From positions 44,328,587-44,392,586 of the forward strand of contig JAJLRJ010000005.1 in assembly GCA_024195265.1 (NCBI GenBank): a DNA stretch of 64,000 nucleotides, in the 5' to 3' direction. A program made the translations under genes and the position numbers. The notes below the pieces were generated by a model. The model saw only the letters and a list, made by a program, of their open reading frames with translations. It did no database searches and was not told where the DNA came from. Source of the stretch: Dendrophyllia cribrosa (Eukaryota > Cnidaria > Anthozoa > Scleractinia > Dendrophylliidae). Of the stretch, positions 10,791-21,195 are shown piece by piece. Position 1 is the first letter of the stretch; each line of letters starts with the position of its first letter.

Positions 10791-11526
10791 GTATGCGACC
10801 ACTTTAGCTTTGCATTTTGGGTGGCCGCGTACGGGAGGAAGAAATTCCACATGTTCTGCAAAAATAGGCGCCAAAAAGAATCTTGAACTCTTGCTGTGAG
10901 TTCAAAAAAAAATCAAAATAATAAGAGAAATTGCAACTGCAAAAAGAAACAAAAAGAAGACAAGAAAAAAGGTTAACAGACTTTTTCCCCAATGTGGTCA
11001 GTTCTTCTTTCAGTTAATTCACTTTTTTAGTGTTATTAATTTTGTAACAATTCGTTAATGTTTTGTTATCATTTGTCAATTCAATCTCACAGAATGTAAT
11101 GTTTTGAATAAAAAACGGAAGTGATTAGTACCACAAGTCCGTTAGCATTGTATTGTAAAAAATTATATTGTAATCGCTTTAGCTTTTTATACTGGTAGTA
11201 CAGTAACTAAACTAGTTTTGTATTATAATTGTTAGAATAATCGATGTTCAGATGTAGACGTGTTGTCTGTTTTCAAATAAAGTCTTGATTATTTTTAAAA
11301 AAATGTACCAGTCTGCTATGAAATTTGACAGAGTAAAAACATATAAAAAACATTGTAGGCTGAACTCTATTGGTCGTCAATTTGACTGTGTGATGAGAAC
11401 GAGAACATTTGACGGATTCGATTGATAGAGTGGTGCAACTGAGTGTCGCAAACTATTCGCGTTGATTTTGTTTCTTTCATTACAACGCTTTGTGATTTCT
11501 TAAAAAAAAAACCACGCCTCTTTCTC
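10791..11526. other. Intergenic, partial MITE copy
   Basis: No gene. From about 11,350 there are phrases related to the palindromic MITEs further right (ATTGGTCG, CGCTTTGTGATT), indicating a diverged partial copy into which or beside which the 11,527 element lies. Confidence 0.35.
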
Positions 11527-11869
11527 AAAGTATAGAGCAAGGCTGATACTACGTAGAACATTTACAACGACATGATATTTCAAATTCTTTGCCTATTACT
11601 CATGGTCACGCGCCGCTGTGACGTGGGTCAATTGGCAAACGTTTGAATTCGAGCTCATCTGTTGCCATCACCACGTGCGATTTGGTAGAGAATTGGCGTT
11701 CGCGCTAGTTTTTCTATCTTTTTGCTGCTACACCATGCTGATGAGACCCAACCAGGTCGAAACAGCTGTCCACGGTTGCATTTTGGCTTTCAGTTTGGGC
11801 TCTATCATGTAGCTTCATTTCGTTGTCGCGTTAAATGTTCTACGTAGTATCAGCCTTGCTCTATACTTT
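11527..11869. mobile_element. MITE with perfect 38-bp terminal inverted repeats
   Basis: Positions 11,527-11,564 are the exact reverse complement of 11,832-11,869 (ends AAAGTATAGAGCAAGGCTG... and ...CAGCCTTGCTCTATACTTT). The interior of about 267 bp has no transposase. Perfect arms suggest a relatively recent insertion of a non-autonomous DNA transposon. The superfamily cannot be assigned by eye. Confidence 0.8.
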
Positions 11870-12012
11870 GATTGTATGGGATTGTATCTCTATTTTTGGC
11901 TGACTAGATCTGCTCTAGATCCTACGTGAACCAGCAGCATTTTCGTTCGCGGTCCTTTGCTTCTTATGTACTCTTTCTCAACTACGTAATCAGAAGTAAA
12001 ACCAGGGTAAGT

Positions 12013-12230
12013 AGGGATGGGGTAGTGGTAAGAGCACTTGCTTCCTACAATTGTGGCCCGGGTTCGATTCCCGGCTTCGGCGCCATATGTGGGTCGAGTT
12101 TGTTGTTCGCTCTCGTCTCTGCTTTGAGGTTTTTCTTCCGGGTCCTCCAGTTTTATTCCTCCCTCCTCAAAAACCAACATTTCTAAATTCCAATTCAATC
12201 TGAAATCTGAGGGCCACAGGTTTGTCAGTC
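12013..12230 (+). mobile_element. tRNA-derived SINE
   Basis: The head contains a pol III A box (TAGTGGTAAGAGC) and B box (GGGTTCGATTCCC) in tRNA spacing, followed by a non-tRNA body with GGGTCGAGTTTG and CCTCAAAAACCAACATTTC phrases. Spurious translation of this body (GVVVRALAS...GPGSIPG) is a common contaminant of cnidarian protein predictions. The tRNA-like head lacks a matched acceptor stem, so it is not a functional tRNA gene. Confidence 0.75.
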
Positions 12231-12337
12231 GCAATACTGTGAACATCACATATTTTTTAAACCATCCGTGACTTGCTCGCAAGCGTAGGTTTTTCCGCGC
12301 TCGGTGCCGGCTACAACGAAGACTAATAGCTGAGCCA

Positions 12338-12623
12338 TAGAGCAGTTTTCAATTGAGTGTGGTAAAACTAAAACCAAAGTAATTACTCTGACCAATCACA
12401 GCAGTCGTAAACAATCCAAGGAACTAATCAGAGCTCGAAGCAATTACATATCGGCGGCGCCAAGCGCGGGAAAACGCGTGCGAGCAAGTCACGATTGGTT
12501 TTGGTTTTACTTCTGATTGGTCGAGAAAGTGGCCCGAGATTTTTTAGCCAATCACAAAGCGTAGCAATGAAAAACCAAAGCAATTGTGTGAGTACATTTC
12601 ACACTCAATTGAAAACTGCTCTA
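12338..12623. mobile_element. Palindromic MITE, 23-bp TIRs
   Basis: TAGAGCAGTTTTCAATTGAGTGT at the left is matched by its reverse complement ending at 12,623. Inside are phrases ATTGGTCGAGAAAGTGG and CGCGGGAAAACGCG. No coding potential. The same family recurs in opposite orientation at 12,735-12,996. Confidence 0.8.
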
Positions 12624-12734
12624 ATAGAAAAGTTTGGTGTTCTGCGCGCACACGTCTCCTATTTTTTTTTGCTTCAGGAGTCTGCGCGCAGTCTATCAGA
12701 TAAAGTAGGCAAAGAAAGGAACGACTTTTGAAAG

Positions 12735-12996
12735 TAGAGCAGTTTTCAATTGAGCATCGAAAGAAATTTCGTGATTGCTTTGGTTTTGTATTGCCACACT
12801 TTGTGATTGGCTAAAAAATCTCGGGCCACTTTCTCAACCAATCAGAAGTAACACCAAAACCCGTTTGTCTTGTTCGCACGCGTTTTTCCGCGCTTGGCGC
12901 CGGCTACATGTATTTGCTTTGCGTTCTGATTGGTTCATTCGATTGTCTACGGTCAGAGTGATAACATTGGTTTTTATTTTACGACACTCCGCTCTA
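12735..12996. mobile_element. Second copy of the palindromic MITE, opposite orientation
   Basis: Begins TAGAGCAGTTTTCAATTGAG and carries internal phrases (GATTGGCTAAAAAATCTCGG, ACGCGTTTTTCCGCGC) that are reverse complements of those in the 12,338 copy. The right terminus is degenerate (GCTCTA). Confidence 0.7.
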
Positions 12997-13035
12997 TCTT
13001 TTTCACGGCTTTATTCACATTAACTCTAAAAACTT

Positions 13036-13540
13036 GTGCCGGCTGCCGGGCATATAGCCACAGCGTTATTTCTAAGTATTTGTTTACAGACTGACTTTTA
13101 CTAGACTAGTGAAATCCTTCTAATTCATGGGTACAAAAGACCGCAAATTCAAAAAATTGCAGGAGACGAAGGGCTTGTGATGACTTCTGTTGTCGTGATT
13201 CTGGCTTTATTTCTGCAAAGGAGAAGTCGTTTTTTCAAAGGACGCGTTTCTGAGTGTATCTAAAGACAAGCAAGATCGGAAGAAATGTTCTAAAGAAGTC
13301 ATCCCCATGTAGTTTGACATGCATCAGTTCTAGATGGGTCTTCGTTTTTCGGTCTTCGGTGTTCGGTCTTCGTTTTGTAGACATCCATTGTTGAACCCGT
13401 CTTCCATTTTAAAAGCTCAGATCAAGAACCACGAGAGACCAGCGGCTGATAGCTAAATAAATAATATTGCACTGTGCTTAATACACTTGTCTCCTGCATT
13501 TAGCAGGACGAGTTATACCATCTTGCGAGGTAGTATAACC
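13036..13540 (+). repeat. Module A, copy 1 (leader of satellite block)
   Basis: About 505 bp repeated almost base for base at 15,144-15,645 (shared GGCTGCCGGGCATATAGCC, GCAGGAGACGAAGGGCTTGTG, GACATGCATCAGTTCTAGATG). Both copies lead directly into the 15-bp minisatellite. The last 28 bases form a small hairpin, GTTATAC ... GTATAAC (13,512-13,539). No reading frame. It behaves as a constant head of a composite repeat. Confidence 0.85.
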
Positions 13541-14755
13541 TTCTAAGAGGTGATCTTTTGGCGAATGTTCTTCTAAGAGGTGATTTTTTTGGCGGGTGTT
13601 CTTCTAAGGGGTGATCTTTTGGCGGGTGATCCTCTGACGGGTGATCTTTGGTGGGTGATCTTTAGGCGGGTGGTCTTCTAAGGGGTGATCTTTTGGCGGG
13701 CGATCCTCTGACGGGTGATCTTTTGGCGGGTGATCCTCTGACGGGTGATCTTTTGGCGGGTGATCTTCTGACTGGTAATCTTTTGGCGGGTGATCCTCTG
13801 ACGGGTGATGTTTTGGCGGGTGATCTTCTAAAGGGTGATCTTCTTAGGGGTGATCGTTTGGCGGGTGATCTTCTGCCGGGTGATCTTTTGGCAAGTGATC
13901 TATTGGCGGGTGATCCTTAGCCGGGTGTTCTTCTAAGGGGTGTTCGTTTGGCGATTGATGCTGTGACGGGTGATCTTTTGGCGGGTGTTCTTCTAAGGGG
14001 TGATCTTTTGGCGGGTGATCCTCTGACGGGTGATCTTTGGCGGGTGATCTTTAGGCGGGTGGTCTTCTAAGGGGTGATCTTTTGGCGGGTGATCCTCTGA
14101 CGGGTGATCTTTTGACGGGTGATCCTCTGACGGGTGATCTTTTGGCGGGTGATCTTCTGACTGGTAATCTTTTGGCGGGTGATCTTCTGACGGGTGATGT
14201 TTTGGCGGGTGATCCTCTGACGGGTGATCTTTTGGCGGGTGATCTTCTGACTGGTAATCTTTTGGCGGGTGATCTTCTGACGGGTGATGTTTTGGCGGGT
14301 GATCTTCTTAGGGGTGATCGTTTGGCGGGTGATCTTCTGACGGGTGATCGTTTGGCAGGTGATCTTCTGACGGGTGATCTTTTGACGGGTGATCTTTTGG
14401 CGGGTGATCTTTAGCCGGGTGTTCTTCTAAGGGGTGTTCGTTTGGCGGGTGATGCTGTGACGGGTGATCTTTTGGAGGGTGATCTTTTGGCGGGTGATCT
14501 TTTAAGGGGTGATCTTTTGGCGGGTGTTCTTCTTAGGGGTGATCTTTTCGGGGGTGATCCTCTGACGGGAGATCTTTTGGCGGGTGATCCTCTGACAGGT
14601 GATCTTTTGGCGGGTGATCTTTAGGCGGGTGATCCTCTGACGGGTGATCTTTTGGCCGGTGATCTTCTGATGGGTGATCTTTTGGTGGGTGATCTTCTAA
14701 GGGTTGATCGTTTGGCGGGTGATCTTCTTACGGGTGTTCTTTTGGCGGGAACCAT
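13541..14755. repeat. 15-bp minisatellite, block 1 (G-rich strand on plus)
   Basis: Units of 15 bp of the form GGGTGATC followed by TTTTGGC, CTCTGAC, TTCTGAC or TTCTAAG. Neighbouring units often alternate, giving a 30-bp dimer. Because 15 is a multiple of three, long spurious reading frames occur. About 80 units. Confidence 0.95.
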
Positions 14756-14890
14756 CTTTTTCCGCATTTGTGGTGGAACCGTTTCGAACAGAAGTCGCAT
14801 TCGGCCATTTTCATTCAAGACAGTTTCTTGTCGGCTGGTGACAGTACACAGTCAGCTTAATGGTGGTAGCCCTGACTTTCTGATACTTTG
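14756..14890 (+). repeat. Module B, copy 1 (trailer of satellite block)
   Basis: Contains TGGTGGAACC, CGCATTCGGCCATTTTCATT and TTTCTTGTCGGCTGGT, which recur at 17,755-17,862 and 18,095-18,235. It sits at the downstream edge of block 1. No coding potential. Confidence 0.75.
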
Positions 14891-15143
14891 TTGTGGTCTC
14901 TGTGGTATTTAAAAAGCATAAAGCTTTCCCAGTAAGACTTAAATAGAGAAAATGCGTCTTTAGATCACAGTTATGAATTCGTTCTCAAACAAGCAGAACT
15001 AGTCAGCAGCGAAGCCACTCTCGTTTTCCTAATCGCTTGGCAATTCTAAACGAAGATAGAACACTTTCAAGAGGTTGGGACATGGCATTTCGTAGAAATT
15101 CTATAAAATTTTCAGATTGTCGGGCATTTAGTCTGGGTAAAAC
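14891..15143. other. Spacer between satellite blocks
   Basis: No gene or recognisable element. Confidence 0.4.
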
Positions 15144-15645
15144 CGTGCCCGGCTGCCGGGCATATAGCCACAGCGTTATTTCTATGATTTGTTTACAGAC
15201 GGACTTTTACTAGTGAAATCCTTCTAACTAATGGGCACAAAAGCCCCGCAAATTCAAAAAATTGCAGGAGACGAAGGGCTTGTGATGACTTCTGTTGTCG
15301 TGATTCTGGCTTTATTTCTGCGAAGGAGAAATCGTTTTTTCAAAGGACGCGTTTCTGAGTGTATCTACAGAGAAGGAGGATCGGACGAAATGTTGTAAAG
15401 AAGTCATCCCCATGTAGTTTGACATGCATCAGTTCTAGATGGCTCTTCGTTTTTCGGTCTTCGGTGTTCGGTCTTCGTTTTGTAGATACCCATTGTTGAA
15501 ACCGTCTTCCATTTTAAAAGCTCAGATCAAGAAACACGAGAGACCAGCGACTGATAGCTAAATAAAAAATATTGCACTGTGCTTAATACACTTGGCTACT
15601 GCATTTAGCAGGACGAGTCATACCATCTTGCGAGGTAGTATAACC
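15144..15645 (+). repeat. Module A, copy 2
   Basis: Near-identical to 13,036-13,540. The terminal hairpin has one changed base (GTCATAC ... GTATAAC, 15,617-15,644). Leads straight into the second minisatellite block. Confidence 0.85.
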
Positions 15646-16108
15646 TTCTAAGAGGTGATCTTTTGGCGGGTGTTCTTCTAAGGGGTGATCTTTTGGCGGG
15701 TGATCCTCTGACGGGTGATCCTCTGACGGGTGATCCTCTGGCAGGTGATCCTCGGACGGGTGATCTTTTCGCGGGTGATCCTCGGACGGGTGATCTTTTG
15801 ACGGGTGATCCTCTGACGGGTGATCTTTTGGCGGGTTATCCTCCGACGGGTGATCTTTTGACGGGTGATCTTTTGGCGGGTGATCCTCTGACGGGTGATC
15901 TTCTGACGGGTGATCTTCTGACGGGTGATCTTCTGACGGGTGATCTTCTGACGGGTGATCTTCTAAGGGGTGATCGTTTGGCGGGTGATCTTCTGACGGG
16001 TGATCTTTTGGCGGGTTATCTTCTGACGAGTGATCTTTTGGCGGGTGATCTTCTAAGGGGTGATCTTTTGGCGGGTGTTCTTCCGACGGGTGATCTTTTG
16101 GCGGTTAA
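15646..16108. repeat. 15-bp minisatellite, block 2 (G-rich strand on plus)
   Basis: About 31 units of the same 15-bp family. It ends at the phrase GGCGGTTAATCAG, after which unrelated sequence begins. Confidence 0.95.
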
Positions 16109-16309
16109 TCAGTCGGTAAGTACATGTTAGAGCATTCGAAGCAACCATCTTCTCCCTCTATAACCGGGTCCACTTTTCCAACATTACGAAATTTGGAAGG
16201 GGCAAAAATGTCCTTCAGGTTTTTAGTTTAGGATATTCCAAAGTTAAAGAAATCCAGCTGAAATTTGAAAATATTTTGAATTTGCTGACGAGTTATCGGG
16301 ATTCTACTT

Positions 16310-17680
16310 TTAACAAACAACAACATTTAGCTTTATTTGCATGACTGTAGATTTAACAATATTGCAAAAGCTTACAACTAACTAACAAAAGGAAAGAAAA
16401 CAAAAATGATAATGATATTCACGTTGGAATAATTAAATTACATCGGTAACAATTTTATCTCGAGAATCAAAACAAGATGAAATAAATTTAATTAATTGCA
16501 TGTTTACAAAGTAAATAGAAGAATTCATTAATTCTATGATCAATTCAATTACAGGTGAATGGCTAATATTTGGTATAAAAGTCTGTATTTTATTGTAAAA
16601 ATTATCTCTTATTGTTGCGTATTTTGAACAATAGAAAAGAAAATGGATTTCGTCTTCGATTTGATTTGAACCACAAACTGGGCAAAGCCTTTTGTCTCTG
16701 GGAATTTTGTTGTATCTGCCCAGTTCGATCATAAGTTTATGATTACTTATACGTAATTTAGTTAATACCCTCCTATCAGATGCTCGGCTAGTTAGGCCTA
16801 GATAATTTGAGGGGGTATTTTCATTCTTAAAACTCTTATAAAATTCTATTTTTTGAGAATGCTGAAGTACATGTTGCCAATAAGAAATATATTTCTGTTT
16901 CATTAAATTTGTACAGTGTTTGATTTCAGCGGTGTTTAATAAATCGGGGTTACAATTTCTGAAATTAAAATATTAAAAAATTAAGATTAGAGTGAAAGCT
17001 AATTTTACCATTCGAGTGTAGATCTAATGAGTTAAGAAAGATTGTTTAACAAAAGAGTCTTGGGGTTTATTTTGAAGGTATAACCAGTAGTTGGGGATTC
17101 TTAGATTAATGGCAATATTTAGAGGAAATCGACCAAGTTCAGCTCTTCACGCAATATTAGAAGCCTTATTACTCACTTGAAGGTAGCGTTTACAAAACTG
17201 AAGATGCGTTCTTTCAATTTGTGAGCTATCCCAAGCCTTAAAATCAGATTTGGTATATCCACCCCAAATTTCACTATTATAAAGCAAAATTGGGGATATC
17301 ATTGTATCAAAAATTTTACAGGCAAGGGACGGATTTAGCTAAAATCTGTGTGTCGTCTCAGACTGAAAAGAGCGTGAAGTGCTTTCTCTTTTAGATGATC
17401 AAGTGAGACTTTAAAATTTCCTGAAGAGGAAAATAAATAAGTATAATCTTGTACAACATCAATAATTTGATTATTCACATAAAATTTATATCCAGAACAT
17501 TTTCTTGCGCGTTTATAGTTTGGTACCGTTTGTTCTACCGTTTGGTAGAACAAAAGGATCAGACAAAATATTTTCAAATGAAAAAGGTAAATCGTTAATG
17601 TAAAGGTTAAAAACTAGTGGACTTAAAATACAACCTTGTCGTACACCTCTCGCGTATTAAAAGGGTCGAGTTTGGCTCTG
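16310..17680 (-). pseudogene. Decayed LINE reverse transcriptase (non-LTR)
   Basis: Read on the minus strand, pieces of a LINE polymerase appear in order across several frameshifts. Near 17,640-17,600 is a GVRQGC-LSP-type motif followed by an FNLYINDLP segment. At 17,480-17,335 is a segment with YLFSSSGNF and KALHALFSLRR. Near 17,270 is a SPILLYNSEIWGG segment. At 16,903-16,433 is an intact 156-residue C-terminal part with a CPVCGSN...DEIHFLFYC zinc-knuckle motif. The FADD catalytic box is not visible, so a deletion is likely. Inactive. Confidence 0.75.
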
Positions 17681-17703
17681 ACCAATTTTTATTGAACAAG
17701 AAG

Positions 17704-17862
17704 ACTTTATATATACCTTATGAGGCACCATCTCTGAAAATGGTGTCGGGAATGCCTTCGCATTTTTGGTGGAACCATTTCGAACAGATCTCGCATTCGG
17801 CCATTTTCATTCCAGACGGTTTCTTGTCCGCTGGTCTCCATGGCATGCGGCAGTGACAGTAC
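17704..17862 (+). repeat. Module B-containing duplication, copy 1
   Basis: Starts ACTTTATATATACCTTATG, runs through GCACCATCTCTGAAAA and then module B. The same ~160 bp recurs at 18,046-18,206 on the far side of the MITE. Confidence 0.7.
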
Positions 17863-17879
17863 CTTTCTGAGACCACTGA

Positions 17880-18045
17880 GACCATTAATTCCTCGATAAC
17901 TCGAACCTCTCGCTAATTAACTCGAACCAAACTTTTTTCTCTTGGCTAAAGATTGCTTGCAAATTTACCCTCGTGTTAACTCGAACCTTTGATATCTCGA
18001 ACTAAATTTCCCTCTCCCCTGGAGGTTCGAGTTATCGGGATTCTA
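17880..18045. mobile_element. Pogo/Tigger-like MITE
   Basis: Left end TCGATAACTCGAACC and right end GGTTCGAGTTATCGGGA are reverse complements over most of their length, with internal CTCGAACC repeats. This terminus resembles pogo/Tigger-type elements. The right terminal phrase also recurs alone at 16,288-16,307. No transposase. Confidence 0.55.
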
Positions 18046-18344
18046 CTTTATATATACCTTATGAGGCACCATCTCTGAAAACGGTGTCGTTAATGCCTTC
18101 GCATTTTTGGTGGAACCATTTCGAACAGATCCCGCATTCGGCCATTTTCATTCCAGACGGTTTCTTGTTAGCTGGTCTCCATGGCATGCGGCAGTGACAG
18201 TACACGGTCAGCTTAACGGCGGTAGTCCTGACTTTTCTGAGACAAGGAGGATCGGACGAAATGTTCTAAAGAAGTCACCCCATGTAGTTTGACATGCATC
18301 AGTTCTAGCAGGACGAGTTATACCATCTTGCGAGGTAGTATAAC
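18046..18344 (+). repeat. Module B copy 3 fused to a shortened module A
   Basis: Positions 18,046-18,240 repeat 17,704-17,862 and extend it. Directly afterwards 18,241-18,344 is the last ~100 bp of module A (AGGAGGATCGGACGAAATGTT ... hairpin GTTATAC ... GTATAAC at 18,317-18,344), leading into the third satellite block. Confidence 0.75.
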
Positions 18345-21195
18345 CTTCTAAGAGGTGATCTTTTGTCAGATGTTCTTCTAAAAGGTGATTTTTTGGCGGG
18401 TGTTCTTCCAAGGAGTGATCTTTTCGCGGGTGTTCTTCTAACGGGCGATCTTTTGGCGGGTGATCCTCTGACGGGTGATCTTTTGGCGGGCGATCCTCTG
18501 ACGGGCTATATTTTGACGGGTGATCTTTTGGCGGTGATCTTCTGACGGGTGATCTTTTGACGGGTGATCTTTAGGCGGGTGTCATTCAAAGGGGTGATCT
18601 TTTCGCGGGTGATAATCTGAAGGGTGATCATTTGGCGGGTGATCCTCTGACGGGTGATCTTTTGACGGGTGATCGTTTGGCGGCTGATCTTCTGACGGGT
18701 GATCTTTTGGCGGGTGATCCTCTGACCGCTGATCTTTTGGCGGGTGATCTTTAGACGGGTGATCTTCTAAGCGGTGATCTTTTGGCGGATGATAATCTCA
18801 CGAGTGATTTTTTGGCGGGTGATCCTCTGACGGTTGATCTTTTGACGGGTGATCTTTAGGCGGTTGCTCTTCTGACGGGTGATCTTCTGACGGGTGAACT
18901 TTAGGCGAGTGATCCTCTGACGAGTGATGATTTGGCGGGTGATCTTCTGACGGGTGATCTCTTGGCAGGTGATCTTAAGGCGGGTGCTCTTCTTCTAAGG
19001 GGTGATCTGTTGGCGAGTGATCCTCTGACGGTTGACGATTTGACAAGTGATCTTCTGACGGGTGATCTTTTGGTAGGTGATCTTCTAAGGGGTGATCGTT
19101 AGGCGTGTGATCCTCTGACGGGTGACGTTTTGGCGAGTGATATTCTGACGGGTGATCTTTTGGCGTGTGATCTTCTAAGGGGTGATCGTTAGGCGGGTGA
19201 TCCTCTGACGGGTGATCTTGTGACGGATGATCTTTTGGCGGTTGATCTTCTGAAGGGTAATCTTTTAGCGGGTGATCCTCTGAGAGGTGATGTTTTGGGG
19301 GGATGATCTTCTGACAGGTGATCTTTTGGCAGGTGATCTTTTGACAGGTGATCTTCTGACGGGTGATCTTTTGGCGGGTGATATTTAGGCGGGTGATCCT
19401 CTGACGGGTGCTCTTTTGGAGTGTGATCCTCAGACGGGTGATGTTTTGGTGAGTGATCTTCTGACGGGTGATCTTTTGGGGGGTGATCTTCTAAGGGGTG
19501 ATCGTTAGGCGGGTGATCCTCTGACGGGTGATCCTCTGACGGGTGATCTTTTGGCGGGTGATCCTCTGACGGGTGATCTTTTCACGGGTGATCTTTTGGC
19601 GGGTGATCTTTTGGCGTGTGATTCTTCTGACAGGTGATCTTTTGGCGTGTGATTTTCTGACGGGTGATCGTTTGACTTGTGATCTTTTGGCGGGTGATCT
19701 TCTGACGGGTGATCTTCTGACGGGTGATCTTTTGGCGGGAGATCCTCTGACGGGTAATCTTTTGACTGGTGATCTTTTGGCGGGTGATCTTCTGACTCCA
19801 GATCTTTTGCTGGGTGATCCTCTGACGGGTGATCTTTTGGCGGGTGATCTTCTGACGGGTGATCTTTTGACGGGTGATCCTCTGACGGGTGATCTTTTGA
19901 CGGGTGGTCTTTTGGCGGGTGATCTTTTGGCGGGTGATAATCTGACGGATGATCCATTGGCGGGTAATGCTCTGACGGGTGATCGTTTGACGGGTGATCT
20001 TTAGGCGTGCGATCCTCTGACGGGTGATGATTTCTCGAGTGATATTCTGACGGGTGATCTTTTCGGGGTGATCTTCTAAGGGGTCATCGTTAGGCGGGTG
20101 ATCTTTAGGCGGGAGTTCTTCTAAAGGGTGATCTTTTGGCGGGCGATCCTCTGACGGGTGATCTTTTGGCGGGTGATCCTCTGACGGGTGTTCTTTTGAC
20201 CGGTCATCTTTCTGCGGGTGTTCTTCTAAGGGGTGATCTTTTGGCGGCTGATCCTCTGACGGGTGAACTTTTGGTGTGTGATCCTCTGAATGGTGATGTT
20301 TTGGCGAGTGATCTTCTGACGGGTGATCTTCTAAGGGGTGATCGTTAGGCGGGTGATCCTCTGACGGGTGATCTTTTGGCGGGTGATCCTCTGACGGATG
20401 ATCTTTTCACGGGTGATCTTTTGGCGGGTGATCTTTTGGCGTGTGATTCTTCTGACAGGTGATCTTTTGGCGGGTGATCCTCTGACGGGTGATCGTTTGA
20501 CTTGTGATCTTTTGGCAGGTGATCTTCTGACGGGTGATCTTTTGGCGGGAGATCCTCTGACGGGTAATCTTTTGACTGGTGATCTTTTGGCGGGTGATCT
20601 TCTGACTCCTGATCTTTTGCCGGGTGATCCTCTGACGGGTGATCTTTTGGCGGGTGATCTTCTGACTGGTGATTTTTTGACGGGTGATCCTCTGACGGGT
20701 GATCTTTTGACGGGTGGTCTTTTGGCGGGTGATCTTTTGGCGGGTGATAATCTGACGGGTGATCCATTGGCGGGTAATGCTCTGATGGGTGATCGTTTGA
20801 CGGGTGATCTTTAGGCGTGCGATCCTCTGACGGGTGATGATTTGTCGAGTGATATTCTGACGGGTGATCTTTTCGGGGTGATCTTCTAAGGGGTCATCGT
20901 TAGGCGGGTGATCTTTAGGCGGGAGTTCTTCTAAAGGGTGATCTTTTGGCGGGTGATCCTCTGACGGGTGATCTTTTGGCGAGTGATCCTCTGACGGGTG
21001 TTCTTTTGACCGGTCATCTTTCTGCGGATGTTCTTCTAAGGAGTGATCTTTTGACGGCCGATCCTCTGACGGGTGAACTTTTGGTGTGTGATCCTCTGAA
21101 TGGTGATGTTTTGGCGAGTGATCTTCTGACTGGTGATCATTTGGAGGGTGATCTTCTAAGGGGTGATCTTTTGACGGGTGATCTTCAGGCGGGTG
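18345..21195. repeat. 15-bp minisatellite, block 3 with ~825-bp higher-order repeat
   Basis: About 190 units with the G-rich strand on plus. Two long near-identical segments, about 19,500-20,340 and 20,341-21,150, are offset by 825 bp at their start (landmark GATCTTTTCACGGGTGATC) and 810 bp near their end, i.e. one 15-bp unit was gained or lost between copies. Confidence 0.95.

Noticed and set aside
12013..12084. Functional tRNA gene
   Set aside because: A and B boxes are present, but the acceptor stem does not pair and a SINE body follows.
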